NCBI RefSeq assembly: GCF_016654005.1
Contig: NZ_JAEPWN010000001.1
Span: forward strand, 62,001 to 126,000
Length of the DNA: 64,000 nucleotides
DNA from: Brevundimonas nasdae
Lineage (GTDB): Bacteria > Pseudomonadota > Alphaproteobacteria > Caulobacterales > Caulobacteraceae
Direction: 5' to 3'
The position numbers and the translations under genes were made by a program. The notes beneath the pieces were generated by a model, which saw only the letters and a list, made by a program, of their open reading frames with translations, ran no database searches and had not been told where the DNA came from. Shown one piece after another: positions 8,222 to 17,593 of this stretch. The first letter of the stretch is position 1; each line of letters begins with the position of its first letter.

Positions 8222-8241
8222 CGTTTGTCTGAGGTCGAGCC

Positions 8242-8772
8242 TTAGGCCGCTTCGGCGGTCGGGATCGGCTTCTTGGCGCTGAGGGACTTGGCCAGCAGTT
8301 CGACGGCGGCGTCCTTGTCGATCTTGTTGGCGGCGGCGACTTCGCGGGCCATGCGGTCCAGGGCCGATTCATAGAGCTGGCGCTCGGAATAGGACTGTTC
8401 CGGCTGGGTGTCGGCGCGGTGCAGGTCGCGGACCACTTCGGCGATGGAGATCAGGTCGCCCGAGTTGATCTTGGCTTCATATTCCTGGGCGCGACGCGAC
8501 CACATGGTGCGCTTGATGCGGGCGCGGCCCTTGAGGGTGGTCAGGGCCTTGGTCACGACGTCGTCGGCGGCCAGCGAACGCAGGCCGGCCGTCACGGCCT
8601 TTTTGGTCGGAACGCGCAGGGTCATCTTCTCGTGGTCGAAGGTCACGACATAGACTTCCAGCGACATGCCGGCGACTTCCTGCGTCTCGATCGCGGCGAC
8701 CTTGCCAACGCCGTGCGCCGGATAGACGACCGCGTCGCCAACCTTGAACTCCAGACCAGTCTTGCTCGTCAT
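8242..8772 (-). CDS. cdnL: CarD/CdnL-family RNA polymerase-binding regulator
   Basis: A 176-residue protein with the CarD-like RNA polymerase interaction domain at residues 1-70 (FKVGDAVVYPAHGVGKV, then a Tudor-like fold ending in MTLRVP). A helical C-terminal domain includes the conserved WSRRAQEYEAKI segment. Family members bind the RNA polymerase beta subunit and stabilise open complexes at promoters for growth genes; in Caulobacter CdnL supports rRNA and biosynthesis transcription. The start has AAAGGA eight bases upstream. It lies downstream of fdxA, but a hairpin between the two suggests its own promoter. Confidence 0.93.
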   Translation of the reverse strand: MTSKTGLEFKVGDAVVYPAHGVGKVAAIETQEVAGMSLEVYVVTFDHEKMTLRVPTKKAVTAGLRSLAADDVVTKALTTLKGRARIKRTMWSRRAQEYEAKINSGDLISIAEVVRDLHRADTQPEQSYSERQLYESALDRMAREVAAANKIDKDAAVELLAKSLSAKKPIPTAEAA

Positions 8773-9076
8773 ATTCGTCCTTTCCCGGTCAGGGACAGGC
8801 GAAGCGAAGGCGCAGCAAACGCAAACAGCATCTCGACCGGCGGTGGGAGCCGACGGATGAAATGAATGTCAGACGTCAGATACGGAAACGGATCACCAAA
8901 CCTCTGGCCGATCCCGTCTTCATGGGCGGGATACTGTCGCAAACACGGGCGGCGCGAAGATTTCGCAGACCGCCCGATCCAATGAAACAGAACCTATCAC
9001 AAATTTGCGGAATTTCAAAACGTCCACAGGGGCGTCATGGAATTGCAGCAAGGCTTGTCCCGTGTGACGGCGGCCT
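8773..9076 (-). promoter_or_regulatory. 304-bp gap between fdxA and cdnL, with probable fdxA terminator
   Basis: No gene was seen here. The clearest structure is a hairpin with arms CGGGCGG (8946-8952) and CCGCCCG (8970-8976) and an inner GCGAA/TTCGC stem. Read on the minus strand it is followed by TGTTTGCG, so it is a plausible but weak terminator for fdxA. The remaining 170 bases upstream of cdnL should hold its promoter; no convincing -35/-10 pair was found. Confidence 0.5.
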
Positions 9077-9418
9077 TCAGGAGCCCTTTCCGGGCTTGGG
9101 GCTGAAGTATTTCTCGTACTTGCCCGTCTCGCGTTCAAACTGTTCGCGGTCCGCGGGCGGCGTGCCCTTGACGGTGATGTTGGGCCAGACCTTGGCGTAT
9201 TCGGCGTTGACCTGCAGCCACTTGCCGTCCGGCTCGTCCTCGGTGTCGGGCACGATGGCGTCGACGGGGCATTCCGGCTCGCACACGCCGCAGTCGATGC
9301 ATTCGTCCGGGGCGATGACCAGGAAGTTTTCGCCCTCGTAGAAGCAGTCCACCGGACACACTTCCACGCAGTCCATGAACTTACATTTCACGCAGGCGTC
9401 GGTGACGATGTAGGTCAT
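9077..9418 (-). CDS. fdxA: Seven-iron ferredoxin FdxA
   Basis: A 113-residue ferredoxin beginning [20 protein letters not shown]. The two cluster regions are [14 protein letters not shown] near residues 9-22 and [12 protein letters not shown] near 40-51, the arrangement of proteins with one 3Fe-4S and one 4Fe-4S cluster. The acidic C-terminal tail (about residues 60-113) is normal for alphaproteobacterial FdxA. The start at 9416-9418 is set by the conserved N-terminus rather than the longer frame to 9481. The partner reductase is unknown. Position beside cdnL and the S4/helicase genes is typical for Caulobacterales. Confidence 0.95.
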   Translation of the reverse strand: MTYIVTDACVKCKFMDCVEVCPVDCFYEGENFLVIAPDECIDCGVCEPECPVDAIVPDTEDEPDGKWLQVNAEYAKVWPNITVKGTPPADREQFERETGKYEKYFSPKPGKGS

Positions 9419-9618
9419 TGGGCGGCTGAAAAGATCTGGGTTGCGGCTGGGAGGCCTGCGACATGGCGGCCATGCAACCAACTGTCAACAGCGGGGCTTA
9501 AACCGAGAGCCGTTCGCAAAACTGGCGACGGCTTTAGAAAGCGTCGCTTGACAATCGCAGACCTCATTCGCAACTGTTGTGATTGCATATCAAACTTCCC
9601 TTACTGGAAACCCACCCC

Positions 9619-10245
9619 ATGCGCTCCTTCATCATCAAATCCGCCCTTGCCGGCGCCCTGGCTCTCAGCCTTGCGGCGGGCGGCGCGGTGGTGGCCCAGG
9701 CCGCCCTGACCCAGAACCCCGCCGAGGTGACGGCCGGGAGCTATGACCTGGATTCCGGTCACGGCAAGATCACCTGGTCGGTGAACCACCTGGGCTTCTC
9801 GACCTATACGGGCCAGTTCGTGAACGTGAAGGCCGAGCTGAAGCTGGACCCGCGCAATCCGTCGGCCAGCACCCTGACCGCCACGGTGCCGCTGGCCGAC
9901 GTGGCGCCGAACGACGACCGGCTGAAAGCCCACCTGCTGACGCCTGACTTCTTCGATGTCGCCAACCACCCGACGGCGACCTTCGCCTCGCGTTCGGTGA
10001 CGGTGCATCCGGGCGCCGCCAATCAGGCCACCGTCGTCGGCGACCTGACCCTGCATGGCGTGACCAAGCCGGTGACCATCGAGGTCACCTTCAATCAGGC
10101 GGGCGCCGTGCGCGACGCCTACAAGGCCGGTTTCGACGGCGTGGCCACGATCAAGCGTTCGGACTTCGGCATCAACTACGCCCTGCCGGCCGTGTCGGAC
10201 GAGGTGAAGCTGCACCTCGAAGGCGAGTTCAATCTGAAGAAGTAA
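9619..10245 (+). CDS. YceI-family periplasmic protein
   Basis: A 208-residue protein with a cleavable signal peptide (MRSFIIKSALAGALALSLAA, cleavage probably after AQA near residue 29). The mature part follows the YceI lipocalin-like fold: SYDLDSGHGKITWSVNHLGF, a central FDVANHPTATF segment and the GDLTLHGVTKPV motif. YceI proteins bind long isoprenoid lipids such as ubiquinone. The ATG at 9619 suits a signal peptide; a TTG at 9583 would add twelve residues. A TTGACA at 9548-9553 may be the -35 box. Its last 17 bases overlap the end of the convergent S4 gene. Confidence 0.9.
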   Translation: MRSFIIKSALAGALALSLAAGGAVVAQAALTQNPAEVTAGSYDLDSGHGKITWSVNHLGFSTYTGQFVNVKAELKLDPRNPSASTLTATVPLADVAPNDDRLKAHLLTPDFFDVANHPTATFASRSVTVHPGAANQATVVGDLTLHGVTKPVTIEVTFNQAGAVRDAYKAGFDGVATIKRSDFGINYALPAVSDEVKLHLEGEFNLKK

Positions 10246-10513
10246 CCGGCGAATACAGGGCGCGGGCCTCTTCGGCGGGCCCGCGTCTTTCGCCCAGCGC
10301 ATCGACCTTCAGCGTGGTGACCCGTCCGTTCTGGACGAAGGTCATCACGTCGCCGATGTGAACCAGACGACTGGCCTTATCCAGCCGCGTCTCGCGCCCC
10401 TGATGCGTCAGCCGCACCGCCCCGCGCTCCACCAGATCCGCCGCCAGCCCGCGCGTCTTCACGAACCGCGCGCGCCACAGCCAGACGTCGATGCGGCAGG
10501 CGTCGGCCTTCAA
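10229..10513 (-). CDS. S4-domain RNA-binding protein (Hsp15-like)
   Basis: A 94-residue protein with a single S4 domain: CRIDVWLWRARFVKTRGLAA at the N-terminus, then VRL and the THQGRETRLDKASRLVHIGD strand region. E. coli Hsp15, the closest well-known relative, rescues stalled 50S subunits carrying peptidyl-tRNA, so a ribosome-related role is likely. Its ATG overlaps the stop of the upstream helicase gene by four bases (10510-10513), indicating translational coupling. The 3' end overlaps the convergent yceI-type gene. Confidence 0.88.
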   Translation of the reverse strand: MKADACRIDVWLWRARFVKTRGLAADLVERGAVRLTHQGRETRLDKASRLVHIGDVMTFVQNGRVTTLKVDALGERRGPAEEARALYSPVTSSD

Positions 10514-13005
10514 GCGCGCGCCTTTCGCCGGGGGCGGCGCCGCTTGGCGGCGGGGGCGGGCGCCTCGGTCAGGGCGGCCAGGGCGGCGAAGGGCGAGTCC
10601 TTGACGGCGCGCGGCGTCTGGCCCGGCTTGTCCGGCTGGCGGGCGCGTTCGGTCTTGAGGGCGGCGATGACCTGTTTCGCCTGATCGGCGCTCCAGCCCA
10701 GATCGGTCAGGGCCTCGTCGGACAGGCGCCCGTGGTTGGCGGCGCGCAGTTCGGCCATCTTCTCCAGCGTTTCGACCGGCGCCAGCCAGCGGCCCGCCAG
10801 ACGCAGGCCGTGGGCGGACAGCAGGCGCGGGGAGGGCGGTTCGGACAAGCTGGGCGCAGGGATCAGGTCGGGCGTCGCCGCGATCAGGGGCGCATCGACG
10901 AAGCCTTGCGCGAAATGGCGCGCGCGCGGCTTCTGCAGGCCCGGCAGCCAGACGGAATGGACGCCGACGCGGATGGCGAAGGTCTTCAGGGTGCGGCGCT
11001 CGACCTGGCTGAGCGCGGCCAGATCACGCTCCACCTCGCGCCGGTCGATCAGGCCCCCGGCCTCGATCAGGCGGAAGGCGACGCCGCGCGGCAGGCCCTT
11101 GAGGGCGCCGGTCTCGACCGCCTGACGCAGGCGGCGCAGATCACGCAGCGCCCGGCCCGCCTCTGAGGCCAGCCACGCCTCCAGCCGCCGCCGCGCCCGC
11201 TCTCGCGCCGGGGTGGGGCCAAGGTCGCCCAGCAGCCGAACCTGGGGCGAGAAGGGATCGGCCCCCTGCGGGCTGGTCGCGATCTGGGCGGTCAGGACGC
11301 CGCGCCACAGCACCGAACCGTCGGGCGTCACGGCGAAGGCCTCGTCGGGTTCGGCGGCCAGACGCCCGAGGCGCCGGTTGATCTCGGGCGTCACGGCGCG
11401 GACGGCGGCCTGGCGCAGGGTGCGGTCCTCCAGGGCGGATGACCCCTTCTCCATCTGGAAACGCACGCCTTCCAGCTGGCCCACCACCTGACCCTCGACC
11501 GTGACTTCGCCGTCGTCGGCGACGCCAGCGAATGTGTCGTCGCGCACGTTCAGGGCGCGCATCAGGGCGGTGGTTCGGCGGTCCACGAACCGGGCCGTCA
11601 GCCGCTCGTGCAGCACGTCGGACAGCCGGTCCTCCAGCGCGCGGGTCCTGTCGCGCCAGCCCTGGGCGTCGTGCACCCAGTCGGGCCGGTTGGCGATGTA
11701 GGACAGGGTGCGCACCGCCGACAGCCGCGCCGACAACTGGTCGATCTGGCCGTCGTCACGGTCCACGAAGGCGAAGCGCGGCGCCATCCAGTCGTCGGTC
11801 AGCCGCCCCCGCTTTCCGGTCAGGGCGGTGAAGACGTCCTTGGCCAGACGGCTGTGCTCATCCAGCGTCGTCTTCTGGAAGTCCGGCAGCTGGCAGGCCT
11901 CCCACAGCCGCATGATGGCCCCGCGCGACCGGCCGATGCGAGCGATCTCCTCGTCCTTGATCAGGCGGCGCAGCAGGGTCTCGTCCAACGCCTCGGCCGT
12001 CAGGCTGAGGCCCGCCCGTCCCGGCGTCACCGTCAGCGAACGCAGCAGGTCGGGCAGGGTGTCGAAGTCCAGACGGGCGTTGCGCCATTCCGCCGCCTCG
12101 ACCGGATCGAACCGGTGCTCGACCACCTGTTCGACCAGATCGGGGTCCAGGTCCTCGGCCTCGGCGGTGACGCCGAATGTGCCGTCGCGCAGATGTCGGC
12201 CCGCACGCCCGGCGATCTGGCCGATCTCATGGGCGTGCAGCCAGCGGGTCCGCCGCCCGTCGAACTTGCGCAGGCCCGCGAAGGCGACATGGTCCACGTC
12301 CATGTTCAGCCCCATGCCGATGGCGTCGGTGGCGACCAGGAAGTCGACCTCGCCCGACTGATACAGGGCCACCTGGGCGTTGCGGGTGCGCGGGCTGAGC
12401 GAGCCCATGACCACCGCCGCCCCGCCCCTCTGGCGCCGGATCAGTTCGGCGATGGCGTAAACCCGGTCGGTGGAGAAGGCGACGATGGCGCTGCGGCGGG
12501 GCAGGCGGGTCAGCTTCTTTGATCCGGCGTAGGACAGGGTGGACAGGCGGTCCCGCGTCACGATCTCCACGTCCGGCACCAGACGGCGGATCAGCGGCTC
12601 CATCGTGCCGGCGCCCAGGAACATGGTTTCGAACCGGCCCCGCGCGTGCAGCAGGCGCTGGGTGAAGACGTGGCCGCGCTCGGGGTCGGCGACCAGCTGG
12701 ATTTCGTCGATGGCCAGGAACTCGACCGACCGCTCCAGCGGCATGGCCTCGACCGTGCAGACGAAATAGTGCGGGCGCGTCGGGACGATCTTCTCCTCGC
12801 CCGTGATCAGGGCGACGGCTGAGGCCCCGCGCAGCCTGACGATCCGCTCATAGATCTCGCGCGCCAGCAGCCGCAGCGGCAGGCCGATCATGCCCGAGGC
12901 ATGACCCAGCATCCGCTCGACCGCCAGATGGGTCTTGCCAGTATTGGTGGGCCCCAGCACCGCAGTGACGCGGGAAGGAGCCAGGCCTGCGGAGCGGTCA
13001 CTCAT
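10510..13005 (-). CDS. Suv3-like DExH-box RNA helicase
   Basis: An 831-residue superfamily 2 helicase. Walker A reads GPTNTGKTH (residues 18-26), the form typical of mitochondrial SUV3/SUPV3L1 proteins, and motif II reads DEIQ (100-103). Later motifs include the helicase C region with VATDAIGMGLNMDV and QIAGRAGR. The C-terminal third is Ala/Arg-rich and ends in a very basic tail (AAKRRRPRRKARA), which may bind RNA. In mitochondria Suv3 unwinds RNA for degradation; the bacterial role is less clear but probably RNA turnover. It is coupled to the S4 gene and starts just after the two-component genes. Confidence 0.9.
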   Translation of the reverse strand: MSDRSAGLAPSRVTAVLGPTNTGKTHLAVERMLGHASGMIGLPLRLLAREIYERIVRLRGASAVALITGEEKIVPTRPHYFVCTVEAMPLERSVEFLAIDEIQLVADPERGHVFTQRLLHARGRFETMFLGAGTMEPLIRRLVPDVEIVTRDRLSTLSYAGSKKLTRLPRRSAIVAFSTDRVYAIAELIRRQRGGAAVVMGSLSPRTRNAQVALYQSGEVDFLVATDAIGMGLNMDVDHVAFAGLRKFDGRRTRWLHAHEIGQIAGRAGRHLRDGTFGVTAEAEDLDPDLVEQVVEHRFDPVEAAEWRNARLDFDTLPDLLRSLTVTPGRAGLSLTAEALDETLLRRLIKDEEIARIGRSRGAIMRLWEACQLPDFQKTTLDEHSRLAKDVFTALTGKRGRLTDDWMAPRFAFVDRDDGQIDQLSARLSAVRTLSYIANRPDWVHDAQGWRDRTRALEDRLSDVLHERLTARFVDRRTTALMRALNVRDDTFAGVADDGEVTVEGQVVGQLEGVRFQMEKGSSALEDRTLRQAAVRAVTPEINRRLGRLAAEPDEAFAVTPDGSVLWRGVLTAQIATSPQGADPFSPQVRLLGDLGPTPARERARRRLEAWLASEAGRALRDLRRLRQAVETGALKGLPRGVAFRLIEAGGLIDRREVERDLAALSQVERRTLKTFAIRVGVHSVWLPGLQKPRARHFAQGFVDAPLIAATPDLIPAPSLSEPPSPRLLSAHGLRLAGRWLAPVETLEKMAELRAANHGRLSDEALTDLGWSADQAKQVIAALKTERARQPDKPGQTPRAVKDSPFAALAALTEAPAPAAKRRRPRRKARA

Positions 13006-13057
13006 AACCGACTTAAGGTGGCGACGTTTCCGTCGCGGCTCAAGTCCGCCGCCGGAT

Positions 13058-13676
13058 TTAACCGATCGGGCCCGAGGCGGCGCGCATTCCCATGCGAACC
13101 AGCTCCGGCAGGCTGTGGGCCTGCATTTTCTGCATCAGCTTGGCGCGGAAGATTTCGACGGCGCGGGCTGATCTCCAGGTCGAGGGCGATCATCTTGTTC
13201 GACTTGCCCTCGATCAGGGCGTCAAAGACCTGGCGTTCGCGCGGGGTCAGGGTGGCCAGGCGCGCGCAGGTCGCATCCTTCATGTCCCGCTCGGCCTCGG
13301 CCCCGCTCATCTGGTTGATGCAGCTGCGCACGGCCTCAAGAATCCGGTTCGGGTCAAAGGGCTTTTCGATGAAGTCGACGACCCCGGCCTTCATCAGCTG
13401 CACCGCCAGGGACACGTCGCCATGTCCGGTCACGGCGATGATCGGCCAGGCGGGGCCGCGCAGGGCTTTCAACCGTTCGACCAGTTCGACGCCGCTGGTC
13501 TGGGACATGCGGATGTCGGTGATGATGCAGGCCGACTTCTCAACCGGCAGGTTTTCAAGGAAGTCCGTCGCGCTGACGAAGGCGCGGGCGCGGAACCCTT
13601 CGCCGCGCAACAACAGCAGCATGGCGTGCCGCATGGCCTCGTCGTCGTCGATGATGAATACGGAATAGGGGTTCAT
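13058..13676 (-). pseudogene. FixJ/NarL-type response regulator, frameshifted in the DNA-binding domain
   Basis: The first 172 residues are an intact FixJ-type regulator: receiver domain with the acidic pocket at residues 10-12, phosphoacceptor Asp54 (IITDIRM) and Lys105 (EKPFDP), then the LuxR-type start LTPRERQVFDALIEGKSNKM. After LDLEISPR the frame turns into Arg-rich text. In the next frame the expected recognition helix appears (VEIFRAKLMQKMQ, then AHSLPELVRMGMRA) and stops at 13058-13060. Restoring one GC in the CGCGCC run near 13160-13167 rejoins it. As sequenced, the open frame runs on to 13002 and touches the helicase start. It is a true 2-base deletion or a sequencing error. The gene overlaps its kinase by four bases. 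Confidence 0.8.
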
Positions 13677-15157
13677 GCGGCCTCGAACTCCGTGATGGGG
13701 GGAAGGCGGAATGAAAAGGATGCGCCGCCGGACGCACTGCGGCCCACGATGATCTGGCCGCCGTGGCTTTCGATGATGGAGCGGGTGACCGACAGGCCCA
13801 GGCCCATGCCGCCCGCCTTGGTGGTCATCATTGGTTGGAAAAGGACGTCGAGTCGGTCCTTGGGGATGCCGGGGCCGTTGTCCTCGACCGTCAGCTCATA
13901 GCCCTGGCCCTGCACGGAGCGGCCGATGACGGCGACCAGACCTTCGTGCTGGTTTGAGACGGCCTCTACGGCGTTGCGGACCAGGTTGGACAGGGCCTGC
14001 TGGATCTGGATGCGGTCAATCAGGACGTGGTCGTCTTCGTCCTGAATGTCGAGGCGGATGGCCACGTCGGCGTCGCGGCTGATCATGGTGAAGACGGGCG
14101 CCAACTCCTCAACCAGGCAGGATACCCGCTGTTCGGCCAGGTCATGGGCGCCGGTCGTGATCTGGTCGCGCATCCGCCGGATGATCTCTCCGGCGCGCAG
14201 GAGCTGGGACGTGGCCAGCTGAAAGGCCTCGGCGGCGTTGTCATCCTCGACGCCGGTCTGCTTCAGGGCGTTCCGCCCGGCTTGCAGATAGACCGTCGCC
14301 GCGCCCAGCGGCTGGTTCAGTTCGTGCGCCAGGGTGGCGGCCATTTCGCCCAGGGAGTTCAGCCGCCAGGTCCGTTTCAGGTGAAGCGCCAGATCATGGC
14401 TTCGATCCTTGACCGCCTCGGCCTGGGTCTGGTCCGCCAGGGACAGGACCGCATGTTCGGGCTCGATGTCGTCGGGCAGGATGTCGGCGCGGATGATCAG
14501 CGAGGCGACCGAGCCGTCCGGGCGTGCGGCGGTCCATCGGCGCGGGGGCGGCGGGTCCAGAATCCCGCCTTTGCCGACCTTGTCCAGCAGGGCGGGGTCG
14601 AAGCCGCTGACGAAGGCGGAGAAGGGGCGGTTGGCGGCGGCGTCCGGGGCGACGGCCAGAAGCTCGGCGGCGACGGGCGTGATGCGTCTTATATGGCCCT
14701 GACGGTCCAGGGTGACGATGGGGGCGGAGGTCAGGATCGTGTCCAGAACGGCTTCGCGCACGAACAGGTCATGGGAGATCCGCCCCGATTGACGCAGCGC
14801 CTGGGTCAGGCGCTGACAGACCTCGGCGATGCCCCATGAGATCAGGGCGAACAGGATGGAGTTGACCGCGATGTCCTGGTCGCTGACGCCGCGCACCTGC
14901 ATCACATTGGCGACGACGGCCAGACCGATGGCCAGGGCGACGGACCATCGGCCCGCCAGCAGGGCGGTCGCCATGACCGCCGGAAGCAGCGGCAGGAAGT
15001 AGAAATGCCAGCTGGCTTCAAGACTGTGGCGGACAAGAACGGCGACGCCGACGGAGGTTGTTGCGATCAGCACCCCATGCCACCAAGGCTGGCGGACCAG
15101 TGGGTCGACCCAGAGGCGTCTGGGTCCCGCGGGCCGTGCTGACCGCACCTGCGTCAT
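13673..15157 (-). CDS. Membrane sensor histidine kinase, FixL-like
   Basis: A 494-residue kinase from the ATG at 15155-15157 (MTQVRSARP); a longer frame to 15262 is less likely. Three to four membrane helices cover about residues 28-120. A PAS domain follows (about 133-240: AVLDTILTSAPIVTLDRQGH). Then come a dimerisation box with His278 in LAHELNQPLG and a C-terminal ATPase domain with DNGPGIP and GGMGLGLS motifs. It is FixL-like in the H-box and in pairing with a FixJ-type regulator, but the heme-PAS ligand cannot be confirmed, so an oxygen signal is only one possibility. It is the first gene of a two-gene operon whose regulator is frameshifted. Confidence 0.88.
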   Translation of the reverse strand: MTQVRSARPAGPRRLWVDPLVRQPWWHGVLIATTSVGVAVLVRHSLEASWHFYFLPLLPAVMATALLAGRWSVALAIGLAVVANVMQVRGVSDQDIAVNSILFALISWGIAEVCQRLTQALRQSGRISHDLFVREAVLDTILTSAPIVTLDRQGHIRRITPVAAELLAVAPDAAANRPFSAFVSGFDPALLDKVGKGGILDPPPPRRWTAARPDGSVASLIIRADILPDDIEPEHAVLSLADQTQAEAVKDRSHDLALHLKRTWRLNSLGEMAATLAHELNQPLGAATVYLQAGRNALKQTGVEDDNAAEAFQLATSQLLRAGEIIRRMRDQITTGAHDLAEQRVSCLVEELAPVFTMISRDADVAIRLDIQDEDDHVLIDRIQIQQALSNLVRNAVEAVSNQHEGLVAVIGRSVQGQGYELTVEDNGPGIPKDRLDVLFQPMMTTKAGGMGLGLSVTRSIIESHGGQIIVGRSASGGASFSFRLPPITEFEAA

Positions 15158-15646
15158 GTCGGATCCCGCCCTCGCGAAATCATCCTGGCCATCCGCTCGA
15201 CATATTTTCGACTTGTTTCCTGATAGCAGGCGATTTCGTAAGTGGAAACACGTAGATAGCAATTACTGCAAAGCTATTTGCCGCAGGATGGATCGCCACC
15301 GACCGCAATCCATTCGCGCTGCATCGTCAACCTTAACGTGCGTTAAGCATAAGTCGAGCTTTGACAGTAAGCCTTCTCATATCGTGGGTATTAATCATCG
15401 ACTCATCCTTGGTCGGCATAGTGCAAAGCTTCCAAGGTCGGTCATGAATATCTCTCCTATCCTTTGCGCGCGCGTCGCCCCAGCAGCCGCCGGTTCGGCC
15501 TGTTTCGGCCTGCGCCAGGGCTGGGGTCGGCATGACGATGTTCGGCCTTCGCAAAGCTCCAAAGACAAAACCTCTTCACCGGCTGAGGCGCGGGGCCGGA
15601 CGGCTGTCTCCGTTCGCGCGTGTTTGATTAATCAGGGTCGTCTGCA
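15158..15646. promoter_or_regulatory. Divergent control region between the histidine kinase and the chemotaxis operon
   Basis: No believable gene was found in these 489 bases. The most striking site is a palindrome, CTTAACG-TG-CGTTAAG at 15332-15347. It contains two TTAA boxes six bases apart, close to but one base short of the CtrA consensus TTAA-N7-TTAA. A related sequence occurs at 24245-24261 after the che operon. Promoters for both divergent units must lie here; none could be placed with confidence. Confidence 0.5.
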
Positions 15647-17593
15647 TTGAAATTCCTGGAAAACCTCTCCGTCAGCAGAAAGCTGTTCCTCGCCTTCGCC
15701 GTGGTCCTGGGGGCCATCGGCGTCATGGGGGCGGTGATCATCGTCAACATCCTGTCGTCCGAACACGCAGGCGCGGCCCGCAGCGCCGAGAATCAGATCA
15801 ACCGCACGGCGGCCGTCGCTGAAGTCGCGTTGATCGAGCAGGAGAACGCCTATCGCGGCTTCCTGCTGTCGCAGGACCCCTACTATATCGAACGTCTGGA
15901 CCGGCATCGCGCCAAGTTCCGCACGGCGCTGGACGAACTGAGGACCAGCCTGCCGTCCGAGCGGGCCGGTTCGGTGGACACGGCAGAGCGCGCCAACGCC
16001 GCCTGGTACAAGGACGTGGTCCAGGTCGGTCAGGTCCTGGTTCGCGACGGCAAGAGCGCTGAGGCCGAGCAGATGGTCGGCCGCAAGGGCATAGCTGACG
16101 GCTATTTCCTGCCGATGCTGAACGCCATCGACGAGATCAAGGCCGACAACAGCGCCGCGCTGGACGTGGTCCGCAAGGCCCAGAACGACGCCGCCCGCAA
16201 TGTGATGATCGGCGTGATCGCCGGCATGATCGCCGCCCTGCTGATCGCGCTCGCCGCCGGCTGGGCCGCCAGCCGCGCCATCGTCAAGCCGATCATGACC
16301 ATGGTCGGCTATATGAAGAGCCTTATGGCGGGCAAGACGGCCATAGAGGTCGCCGGGGTGCGCCGCAGGGATGAGTTCGGTCAGATGGCCCAGGCCATCA
16401 CCGCCTTCCGCGACGCCGCGGTCGAAAAGACCCGTCTGGAAGCCGAAGCCGTGGCCCAGCGCGCCGCCGCCGAACAGGAACGCGCCGCCAACGAAGCCGA
16501 AAAGGCCCGTCTGGCCGCCGAGGACACGGTGGCGCTGAAGGCGCTCGCCGCGGGTCTGACCGCCCTCGCCGAAGGCGACCTGACGCACCGCTTCACCGCC
16601 GAGGTCGCCCCGCGCGCCGAACGGCTGAAGAACGACTTCAACGCGGCCATCGCCCAGCTGGAGCAGGCCGTGTCGGTGGTGGTGTCCAATGTGTCGGCCA
16701 TCCGCTCCGGCGCGGGGGAAATCTCTCAGGCCGCCGACGATCTGTCGCGCCGCACCGAACAGCAGGCTGCGTCTCTGGAGGAGACGGCGGCGGCGCTGGA
16801 TCAGATCACCGCCACGGTCAACAAGACCGCCTCGGGCGCCAAACAGGCGTCCGGCGTGGTGCAGGTCGCGCGCGGCGATGCGGAAAAGAGCGGCGTGGTC
16901 GTGCGCGACGCCGTCTCGGCCATGACCGCCATCCAGAAGTCGTCGGTGCAGATCGGCCAGATCATCGGCGTGATCGACGAGATCGCCTTCCAGACCAATC
17001 TTCTGGCCCTGAACGCAGGCGTGGAAGCCGCGCGTGCGGGTGATGCGGGACGCGGCTTCGCCGTCGTCGCCTCCGAAGTGCGCGCCCTGGCCCAGCGTTC
17101 GGCCGAAGCCGCCAAGGAGATCAAGGTCCTGATCTCGGCCTCGACCGGACAGGTCGGCGCGGGCGTCAAACTGGTCGGCGAAACGGGCGAGGCCCTGCAC
17201 CGCATCGTGGACCGCGTCGCCGAGATCGACAGCCTGGTCACCGAAATCGCGGCCTCGGCCCAGGAACAGGCCGTCGGTCTGGGCCAGGTCAACACCGCCG
17301 TGAACCAGATGGATCAGGTGACCCAGCAGAACGCCGCCATGGTCGAACAATCGACCGCCGCCAGCCATTCGCTGGAGCAGGAGGCCGAAACCCTGCAGGC
17401 CTCGGTGGCCCAGTTCCAGGTCGGCGGGACGGCCCCGCGCCAGCCCGCCGCCGCCGTGAGCCACGCCCGCGCGTCCGCGCCCGCCTATCCGCCCCGTCCG
17501 TCGGAACGCACGGTCCAGGTCATGCGGACCATCGGTCGCGGCGGGGCGGCCCTGCAACCTCAAGTCATTGAAGATGGATGGGAAGAGTTCTGA
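15647..17593 (+). CDS. Methyl-accepting chemotaxis protein (McpA-like)
   Basis: A 648-residue chemoreceptor starting at a TTG ([20 protein letters not shown]). Membrane helices lie at about residues 13-34 and 186-208, with a helical CHASE3-like periplasmic region between them ([20 protein letters not shown]). A HAMP domain (about 209-262) follows, then the signalling hairpin with its tip ([19 protein letters not shown]) near residue 450. The C-terminus ends in GWEEF, which fits the W-x-x-F pentapeptide that tethers CheR and CheB. It heads the che operon; the next gene overlaps its stop (TGATG). The ligand is unknown. Confidence 0.95.
   Translation: MKFLENLSVSRKLFLAFAVVLGAIGVMGAVIIVNILSSEHAGAARSAENQINRTAAVAEVALIEQENAYRGFLLSQDPYYIERLDRHRAKFRTALDELRTSLPSERAGSVDTAERANAAWYKDVVQVGQVLVRDGKSAEAEQMVGRKGIADGYFLPMLNAIDEIKADNSAALDVVRKAQNDAARNVMIGVIAGMIAALLIALAAGWAASRAIVKPIMTMVGYMKSLMAGKTAIEVAGVRRRDEFGQMAQAITAFRDAAVEKTRLEAEAVAQRAAAEQERAANEAEKARLAAEDTVALKALAAGLTALAEGDLTHRFTAEVAPRAERLKNDFNAAIAQLEQAVSVVVSNVSAIRSGAGEISQAADDLSRRTEQQAASLEETAAALDQITATVNKTASGAKQASGVVQVARGDAEKSGVVVRDAVSAMTAIQKSSVQIGQIIGVIDEIAFQTNLLALNAGVEAARAGDAGRGFAVVASEVRALAQRSAEAAKEIKVLISASTGQVGAGVKLVGETGEALHRIVDRVAEIDSLVTEIAASAQEQAVGLGQVNTAVNQMDQVTQQNAAMVEQSTAASHSLEQEAETLQASVAQFQVGGTAPRQPAAAVSHARASAPAYPPRPSERTVQVMRTIGRGGAALQPQVIEDGWEEF

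Noticed and set aside
15632-17563. A 643-codon minus-strand frame
   Set aside because: Antisense to the chemoreceptor; Gly/Arg/His-rich nonsense. The sense frame has HAMP and signalling domains.
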